A stretch of 26,696 nucleotides of DNA. Origin: DASSBR01 sp035701285. GTDB taxonomy: Bacteria > Pseudomonadota > Gammaproteobacteria > Natronospirales > DASSBR01. Within the stretch, counting starts at the first letter, position 1. Every line of letters starts with the position of its first letter. The translations under genes and the position numbers were made by a program. The stretch is from assembly GCA_035701285.1 (NCBI GenBank), contig DASSNT010000071.1:1-26696 (forward strand), in the 5' to 3' direction. The notes beneath the pieces are model-generated. The model saw only the letters and a list, made by a program, of their open reading frames with translations. It searched no databases and was not told the DNA's origin. Positions 21,540-26,696 of this stretch are shown here, piece by piece.

Positions 21540-21545
21540 CCTCCT
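21540..21545 (-). promoter_or_regulatory. Strong Shine-Dalgarno of the P-II gene
   Basis: AGGAGG on the minus strand, six bases before the start codon, is one of the two strongest ribosome sites in the window, the other being AAGGAGG ahead of algR. It likely sets expression of the coupled DUF4124 gene as well. Confidence 0.7.
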
Positions 21546-21608
21546 GTTATGGGCAGCAGTTTAGCATCGGCGCACCGGCGTCACTCGCCGCCGGGCCGGG
21601 CGGACGTT

Positions 21609-21614
21609 TATACT
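21609..21614 (+). promoter_or_regulatory. -10 element for ubiK
   Basis: TATACT lies 35 bases upstream of the ubiK start at 21650; no recognisable -35. The region divides ubiK from the divergent P-II gene. Confidence 0.45.
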
Positions 21615-21649
21615 GGACAAATGGTGGCATGATGCTAAGGACAACGATT

Positions 21650-21967
21650 ATGAAATTCGACCCCAACATTCTTGATCAGGTCGCGGAACGGCTGTCTGCC
21701 GTGGTGCCGGAGGGGATGCGCCACGTACAGAAAGACCTGGAAAGCAATTTCCGCGCCGTCCTGCAAAGTGCGCTCGGCCGGCTCGACCTGGTGACGCGCG
21801 AGGAGTTCGACGCGCAGCAGGCCGTGCTGGTGCGCACCCGCGAGCGGCTCGAACAGATCAGCGCGCGCCTGCGCGAACTGGAAGGCGCCACCGCGTCGCC
21901 AGCCAAGGCGACCGGCGGTGCAATGAAGAAAAAGACCAGCAAAAAAACGACGCCGAAATCGGAATAA
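21650..21967 (+). CDS. ubiK: Ubiquinone biosynthesis accessory factor UbiK
   Basis: UbiK (BMFP/YqiC family) is a small coiled-coil protein that assists the Ubi complex in aerobic ubiquinone synthesis and binds lipid. The 105-residue product starts MKFDPNILDQVAERLSAVVP, continues with a helical segment containing FRAVLQSALGRLDLVTREEFDAQQAVLVRTRERLEQ split over about 35-70, and ends in a disordered lysine-rich tail (about 92-105). The start ATG at 21650 has AAGGA eight bases upstream; two earlier in-frame ATGs (21629, 21632) lack this. It is followed by yifB after 85 bases, which hold two palindromes. Confidence 0.92.
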   Translation: MKFDPNILDQVAERLSAVVPEGMRHVQKDLESNFRAVLQSALGRLDLVTREEFDAQQAVLVRTRERLEQISARLRELEGATASPAKATGGAMKKKTSKKTTPKSE

Positions 21968-21975
21968 GCCGATGG

Positions 21976-22024
21976 GGCATTCCCGCACCGGCGGGAAGAT
22001 GGGTTCCCGCTTTCGCGGGAACGA
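21976..22024. repeat. Pair of TTCCC-palindromes upstream of yifB
   Basis: ATTCCC-8-GGGAAG and GTTCCC-8-GGGAAC, both 20 bases, stand in tandem with GATGG between, followed by GACA. The inverted six-mers at an eight-base spacing resemble the Neisseria dRS3 consensus and the widespread proteobacterial repeat whose translation contains GSRFRGND. The second folds as GTTCCCGC-TTTC-GCGGGAAC, a perfect 8-bp stem. Confidence 0.65.
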
Positions 22025-22052
22025 CATAAGAATTAACAACAAGGGGATCAGC

Positions 22053-23579
22053 ATGCCGCTCGCGAGAGTTTTCAGTCGCGCGCAGGCGGGCGTCGACGCG
22101 CCGGCCGTCACCGTCGAGGTGCATTTGTCCAACGGGCTGCCGGCACTGACGATGGTCGGCCTGCCGGAAGCCGCCGTGCGCGAGAGCAAGGATCGCGTGC
22201 GCAGCGCGCTGTTGAACGCGAACTTCGAATTCCCGGCACGGCGCATCACCGTCAACCTCGCGCCGGCCGATCTGCCGAAGGAAGGCGGTCGTTTCGATCT
22301 TGCGATTGCACTCGGTATTCTGGCCGCCTCCGATCAGATTCCCGCCGACGCGCTGCAGCAATACGAATTCGTCGGCGAGCTGTCGCTGAGCGGCGAACTG
22401 CGCCCGGTGCGCGGCGCGTTGCCGGCGGCGATTCACGCGCGGGCGACCGAGCGTGGACTGATCGTGCCGGCGGCAAACGCCGACGAGGCGGCGCTGGCGT
22501 CGGACACCGAGATTTTCGCCGCCGATCATCTGCTGGCGGTCGCCGCGCACCTGGCCGGCGAAGCGCCGTTGGCACGCTACCACAGCAGCGCCGAACCGCA
22601 ACCGCCGGTATATCCGGATCTCGCCGACGTGCGCGGTCAGCAGCACGCGAAGCGGGCGCTCGAAATCGCCGCCGCCGGCGCGCACAGCCTGCTGTTCGTG
22701 GGGCCTCCCGGCACCGGCAAGAGCATGCTGGCGAGCCGCCTGCCCGGTATTCTGCCGCCGATGTCGGAGGACGAAGCGCTGGAAGCGGCGGCGGTCGCGT
22801 CGATCAGCAACGATGGATTCAAGGCGGCACGCTGGGGCCAGCGGCCGTTCCGCGCGCCGCATCATACGGCGTCCGGCGTCGCCCTGGTCGGCGGCGGCTC
22901 CCAGCCCCGGCCCGGCGAAATTTCGCTGGCCCACCACGGGGTCATGTTTCTCGACGAACTGCCCGAGTTCGACCGGCGAGTGCTCGAAGTGCTGCGCGAG
23001 CCGCTGGAATCGGGGGCGATCACGATTTCCCGTGCCGCACGCCAGGCCGAATTTCCCGCGCGCTTCCAGTTGATTGCGGCGATGAACCCGTGCCCGTGCG
23101 GCTACCTGGGCGAACCGGGCGGGCGCTGCAACTGCACGCTCGAGCAGGTGCAGCGATACCGGCGGCGCGTCTCCGGGCCATTGCTCGACCGTATCGACCT
23201 GCAGTGCGAGGTACCGCGCCCGCCGCGCAGCGCCCTGCATCCGGGCGCGGCCGCTGACGGCGAGGCCAGCGCGGCCGTGGCCGCCCGCGTCGCCGAGGCT
23301 CGCGCGCGGCAACTGGCGCGCGCCGCCCGGCCCAATGCGACACTTCGCAATCAGGAAGTACATGATCATTGCCGGCTCGGCGATGATGCGCAGGAGCTGC
23401 TCGACCAGGCAATGGACAAGCTCAGCCTGTCGGCGCGCGCCTATCACCGCGTGCTGAAGGTTGCCCGTACGATTGCCGATCTCGCCGGCGCGGTGGAAAT
23501 TGAAACCACGCATCTGGCCGAGGCGATCGGCTATCGCGGGCTTGACCGGCAGCCGGCCGCGGCAGCTTTCAACAGCTGA
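22053..23579 (+). CDS. comM: YifB/ComM family Mg-chelatase-like AAA+ protein
   Basis: The 508-residue protein matches YifB/ComM, a hexameric helicase that promotes branch migration during natural transformation in Vibrio and Haemophilus; the role here is inferred from family. It has the N-terminal ChlI-like domain (1-180; VEVHLSNGLPALTMVGLPEAA split over 21-41), Walker A GPPGTGKS (217-224), Walker B MFLDELPEF (298-306), a cysteine cluster C347, C349, C359, C361 (NPCPCGYLG, GGRCNCT) and the C-terminal lid with LSARAYHRVLKVARTIADL. The start at 22053 has AAGGGG six bases upstream; a longer in-frame start at 21972 would only translate the palindromic repeat. Family length is about 506. Confidence 0.94.
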   Translation: MPLARVFSRAQAGVDAPAVTVEVHLSNGLPALTMVGLPEAAVRESKDRVRSALLNANFEFPARRITVNLAPADLPKEGGRFDLAIALGILAASDQIPADALQQYEFVGELSLSGELRPVRGALPAAIHARATERGLIVPAANADEAALASDTEIFAADHLLAVAAHLAGEAPLARYHSSAEPQPPVYPDLADVRGQQHAKRALEIAAAGAHSLLFVGPPGTGKSMLASRLPGILPPMSEDEALEAAAVASISNDGFKAARWGQRPFRAPHHTASGVALVGGGSQPRPGEISLAHHGVMFLDELPEFDRRVLEVLREPLESGAITISRAARQAEFPARFQLIAAMNPCPCGYLGEPGGRCNCTLEQVQRYRRRVSGPLLDRIDLQCEVPRPPRSALHPGAAADGEASAAVAARVAEARARQLARAARPNATLRNQEVHDHCRLGDDAQELLDQAMDKLSLSARAYHRVLKVARTIADLAGAVEIETTHLAEAIGYRGLDRQPAAAAFNS

Positions 23580-23586
23580 TTTTTTG

Positions 23587-23691
23587 CTCCTTCTCCCTCA
23601 GGGAGAAGGTTGGGATGAGGGGAGTTGATTTATCCCCTCACCCCCGGATCAAGTCCGGGGCAGGCTCTAGCCCTCTCCCTGGGGGAGAGGG
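23587..23691. repeat. Mosaic of four hairpins between yifB and the hydrolase gene
   Basis: Four stems follow one another: CCTTCTCCC/GGGAGAAGG (23589-23609), TGAGGGGA/TCCCCTCA (23616-23640), CCCCGGA/TCCGGGG (23642-23660) and CCCTCTCCC/GGGAGAGGG (23671-23691). The reverse complement of the first part closely matches 9761-9798 downstream of ubiD (CCCTCA-CCCAACC-TTCTC-GAGC followed by A-run), so the two are copies of one dispersed repeat. Confidence 0.75.
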
Positions 23692-23717
23692 AATGAGAAA
23701 CGAGGAAAGTTTCGATC

Positions 23718-25232
23718 ATGCCTAAACGTCGCCACCCGATCGTCTTCGTCCACGGCTGGAGCGTCCGCGACACCGAAAGCTACGGCGCGCTGCCGGAGCG
23801 CCTGCTGCGCGAAGCACGCGCCAACAATGTGCTCGACCTCGATATCCGCCACCTGTGGCTCAGCGAGTACGTCAGTTTTTACGATGAGGTGCGTGTCGCC
23901 GATCTGGCGCGCGCGTTCGACGCCGCCATTCAGCGAGACCTCGGTGACCTGCTGGCCGCAAACCAGCGCTTCGTCTGCATCACCCACTCGACCGGCGGCC
24001 CGATCCTGCGCGAATGGCTGCAGCGCAATTTTCTCAGCAATCGGGAGCGGCCGCTGCCGATCAGTCACCTGATCATGCTGGCGCCGCCGAGCTATGGCTC
24101 GGCGCTGGCGCAACTGGGCAAGACGCAGCTCGCCCGCATGAAGGCGTGGTTCGAAGGCGTCGAGCCGGGCACCGGCGTGCTCGACTGGCTCGAACTCGGC
24201 AGCCCGGAAAGCCTGGCCCTTAACCGCGCCTGGATTGACAATGGCCAGAGCCTGATTAGTGCGCGTGGGGTGTTCCCGTTCGTGCTGACCGGCGAGACGA
24301 TTGACCGGGCGCTGTACGACCACCTGGTCCCGTATACGGCCGAGAACGGCTCGGACGGTGTCGTCCGCGTTGCCGCCGCGAATCCGAATACGAGCTGGCT
24401 GACATTGGAACAAGGCGCGATCGCGCGCGCGCCGACGTCGCCGCTGGGCTTCGCCGCGCCGAAACTGCAGCAGACGGGTGGCGAGACCATCGACGGCGTC
24501 GCCATGCGGATCATTCCCGGCCGCGCTCATTCGGGCGAGGACATCGGCATCATGCGCAGCGTCAAAAACAGCGCGGCGCCCGATCCGACCGTTGCCGCGA
24601 TCATGCGCTGCCTGGTGGTGCGCAACCAGAAAGACTACGATCAGCTGGCGCGCCGCTTCGCCACGGAAAGCCGCAACGTTCAGGCGGCCGAGCAGGTCGA
24701 GCATATCGACGGAATCAACCCGTTTGAGCGCACGATCGTTCATGATCCCGCCACGATGATCGTGTTTCGCGTCCGCGACGACCATGGCCACCCGGTCAAC
24801 GATTTCGACCTGAAGCTGATCGCCGGCAAGAACCACAGCCCTGACCACCTGCCGCCGGGGTTCTTTATCGACCGCCAGCGCAACAAGCGCTGCCCGAACA
24901 CGATCACCTACTTCCTGAACTGGTCGCGCATGGCGGGCGCCAAGCCGGTGTACGACAAGAACGGCGACCTGTTGCGGGAGGCGCTCAAGCCGTCGCCGGG
25001 GCTGGGCATCTCGATCACGCCGTATCCGCTTAACGGCTTCGTGCGCTACCTGCCGGCGGCGTGGCCGGCAACCAAGGCCAATATGCGGCAACTCATCAGG
25101 CGCAATCAGACCGCCGTCGTGGATATCGTGCTCCGGCGCGTCGTCGGGGCGGGCACGTTCCGCCTGACGCAGAACCTGGAACCGGAGAGCTTCGTGGACG
25201 TGCAGCCGGGCGCCCCGATCGGGCTCGAGTAG
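23718..25232 (+). CDS. Alpha/beta hydrolase (lipase/phospholipase-like) with uncharacterised C-terminal domain
   Basis: I do not recognise a named gene. The 504-residue protein starts with the oxyanion-hole sequence IVFVHGWSVRDTESY (8-22) and has a nucleophile-elbow variant THSTGG (89-94, S91, with Thr in place of the first Gly). D213 (ENGSDGVVRVAAAN) and H271 (GRAHSGEDIGIM) are placed as the remaining triad residues of a lipase-like fold. Residues about 335-504 form a separate region, with IVFRVRDDHGHPVNDFDLKL (348-367) suggesting a beta-sandwich. No signal peptide or membrane helix is seen. It might be a phospholipase, esterase or secreted effector-type lipase, but no secretion genes are adjacent. 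The ribosome site GAGGA lies 11 bases upstream. It converges on the MFS gene, 12 bases apart. Confidence 0.8.
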   Translation: MPKRRHPIVFVHGWSVRDTESYGALPERLLREARANNVLDLDIRHLWLSEYVSFYDEVRVADLARAFDAAIQRDLGDLLAANQRFVCITHSTGGPILREWLQRNFLSNRERPLPISHLIMLAPPSYGSALAQLGKTQLARMKAWFEGVEPGTGVLDWLELGSPESLALNRAWIDNGQSLISARGVFPFVLTGETIDRALYDHLVPYTAENGSDGVVRVAAANPNTSWLTLEQGAIARAPTSPLGFAAPKLQQTGGETIDGVAMRIIPGRAHSGEDIGIMRSVKNSAAPDPTVAAIMRCLVVRNQKDYDQLARRFATESRNVQAAEQVEHIDGINPFERTIVHDPATMIVFRVRDDHGHPVNDFDLKLIAGKNHSPDHLPPGFFIDRQRNKRCPNTITYFLNWSRMAGAKPVYDKNGDLLREALKPSPGLGISITPYPLNGFVRYLPAAWPATKANMRQLIRRNQTAVVDIVLRRVVGAGTFRLTQNLEPESFVDVQPGAPIGLE

Positions 25233-25244
25233 ACGTCCTCTCGA

Positions 25245-26696
25245 TCAACCCTTCGTATTCTCCTCCGAAGCAATCGCCGTCGACACATCCGCCGGATAGG
25301 TTCTGACCGCCCAGACGAGGAAGCCTCCGGCGGCGAACAGCACAACCAGCATGATCAGCAACGTCGCCTCGAGCCCGGTGCCGCCCTGCGCTTGCCCGTG
25401 CCGGGCCGCGCGCCCGAACGTCCCGCCGCCGCCTCCGCCGAACAAGGTCGAAACATAGCCGAAAACGATCGGCGCGATGGCTTCGAAGGCATACCGCAAC
25501 GCCGCGCGCACGCTTTCCGCGCGCCCCCACAAGCGCGAATGCATGATGTCGAGGCGGGCCGCATCCATGGGCGGATTCACACCGCCGATGCCGGCCGCGC
25601 CGATAAAGAACAGCGCTCCTGCAGCATATAAGGTCGGCATCAAAAACCCCGGCAGAAAGAAAGCGGCCGCGACCAGAAATGAGATTGCGCCGGCCCAGAT
25701 ACGCGCCGTGAAGTGTCCGCGATCGATCATCCAGTCCGACAGCCGCCCGACCACCAGCACGCCGACGATCGCGCCGACGCCGATTGCGACCAGCAGCGCC
25801 GTCGCCTCAGACTGGCCGAGATCGAACCGCGCCCGCATGTAGACGACGCCGAAGGTTCGCAACCCGGTGAGATAGAAATAGCCGAGCGCGGATGCCAGGA
25901 TGATCAGCAGATTGGTGCGGATAGACAGGATGTACCAGGCCGCGTGCAGCCACGACATCCGCGCCGGGTCGTCGTGCAGCACCAGCGGCCGGTCGGGGCC
26001 GATATCGGCTTCCTTGATCTCCTCCTCGACCTTGTTTTCCGGCTCGTCGTCGCTGCCGCCAGTCTGCTCCGGATCGCCCGGCTCGGCGTCGGTCGCCTCA
26101 TCCTCCGACGGAATCGCGGTCGCCCCCGGCCGCATTCGACTCTGGCCGCCGCGCGCCGGCTCCGGCAGCCAGCGCCACAGCGCCGCGCCCAGCACGATGC
26201 CGATCGCGGCCAGCACGAAAAAAGACGCCCGCCACGACAGCACATCCGCAACGCTACCGGAAATCAGGAAGCCGAACGCGACGCCGATCAGCTCGCCGGC
26301 GAGAATGAAGCCATAGATGCGGCCACGCTCTGTGGGCGGAAAGAAGTCGCCAATCAGCGACGCCACCGTCGGCGCCGCCGTGGCGACGATGGCGCCCAGT
26401 GCGAGGCGGCTCAGCAGCAGCATCAAGTAGGATGTCGACGCCCCGCTGACGGCCATGGCGATCGACCAGACAAGAACGGCAATCGTCAGCAACCGGACCC
26501 GCCGGACACGATCGGCAAGAATGCCCAGCGGCAACGTGGCAAACGCGCCGATCGCCGTCGACACCGTCACCAGCAGCCCGATCTGGACATTGCCGATATT
26601 GAGCGCCTCTTCGAGCTTGACGGCGATGGCGCCGACAGTCGCCTTGTCGGCCGCGTCGAGCCCCAGCACGCAAGCGAGCAGCACAATGACCTGCAG
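25245..26696 (-). CDS. MFS transporter, N-terminus outside window
   Basis: The frame is open to the window edge (four codons before the first GTG at 26684), so the true start probably lies outside. At least 480 residues are present. They show an MFS N-terminal half (helix 1 ending LGLDAADKATVG, the loop motif GILADRVRRVR typical of motif A, then PPTERGRIYGFILAGELIGVAFG split around helices 4-5), a long acidic cytoplasmic loop of about 80 residues between helices 6 and 7, and a second half ending in a poly-glycine stretch (LFGGGGGGTFG) before the last helix. The layout recalls spinster-type MFS proteins; the substrate is unknown. Confidence 0.87.
   Translation of the reverse strand: MQVIVLLACVLGLDAADKATVGAIAVKLEEALNIGNVQIGLLVTVSTAIGAFATLPLGILADRVRRVRLLTIAVLVWSIAMAVSGASTSYLMLLLSRLALGAIVATAAPTVASLIGDFFPPTERGRIYGFILAGELIGVAFGFLISGSVADVLSWRASFFVLAAIGIVLGAALWRWLPEPARGGQSRMRPGATAIPSEDEATDAEPGDPEQTGGSDDEPENKVEEEIKEADIGPDRPLVLHDDPARMSWLHAAWYILSIRTNLLIILASALGYFYLTGLRTFGVVYMRARFDLGQSEATALLVAIGVGAIVGVLVVGRLSDWMIDRGHFTARIWAGAISFLVAAAFFLPGFLMPTLYAAGALFFIGAAGIGGVNPPMDAARLDIMHSRLWGRAESVRAALRYAFEAIAPIVFGYVSTLFGGGGGGTFGRAARHGQAQGGTGLEATLLIMLVVLFAAGGFLVWAVRTYPADVSTAIASEENTKG

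Noticed and set aside
21972..22052. Earlier in-frame start for YifB
   Set aside because: The added residues translate the TTCCC palindromes (GSRFRGND type), and the ATG at 22053 has a proper ribosome site.
21858..23513. 551-residue minus-strand frame opposite yifB
   Set aside because: Antisense shadow; YifB is complete with Walker motifs on the plus strand.
23667..25091. 474-residue minus-strand frame opposite the hydrolase gene
   Set aside because: Composition is that of an antisense frame; the plus-strand protein has a plausible catalytic triad and ribosome site.

Overview
This window is a GC-rich, gene-dense stretch of a gammaproteobacterial chromosome. The gene order fits a Xanthomonadales/Nevskiales-like or Pseudomonas-related lineage: dapF-DUF484-xerC-hslV-hslU, algZ-algR-hemC-hemD-hemX-hemY, divergent speA/speE, and a P-II gene next to ubiK and yifB. 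The taxonomic call is inference from gene order and protein character. No rRNA, tRNA, CRISPR, transposase, phage or toxin-antitoxin gene is visible.

Layout. 1-1520 (-): amino-acid permease, cut by the window start. 1598-6081 (-): dapF, DUF484, xerC, hslV and hslU, with ATGA overlaps between the first three and repeat elements between the last genes. 6082-6215: divergent promoter region. 6216-9723 (+): AsmA-like protein and ubiD. 9724-10141: a 418-base non-coding block packed with perfect hairpins. 10142-10780 (+): orphan ParA-like ATPase. 10896-17888 (-): 3-hydroxyisobutyrate dehydrogenase-like gene, algZ/algR two-component system and the hemC-hemD-hemX-hemY tetrapyrrole cluster. 17904-19754 (-) and 19821-20669 (+): divergent polyamine genes speA and speE. 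20743-21533 (-): P-II protein coupled to a secreted DUF4124 protein. 21650-23579 (+): ubiK and yifB/comM. 23718-25232 (+): an unusual alpha/beta hydrolase. 25245-26696 (-): MFS transporter, cut by the window end.

The protein-coding content is mainly housekeeping: protein quality control (HslUV), chromosome dimer resolution (XerC), lysine/peptidoglycan precursor (DapF), ubiquinone synthesis (UbiD, UbiK), tetrapyrrole synthesis (HemC, HemD), polyamines (SpeA, SpeE) and nitrogen signalling (P-II). No obvious new multi-gene system is present. The unusual biology lies in the repeats between and at the edges of genes. There is a pair of inverted G-run heptad arrays bracketing the hemC start codon, one of them translated into the HemC N-terminus. 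There is an array of CTAG heptads at the xerC stop and a REPIN that supplies the hslV stop codon. A cluster of seven hairpins precedes parA, and related palindromic repeats lie between both internal convergent gene pairs that have room for one.
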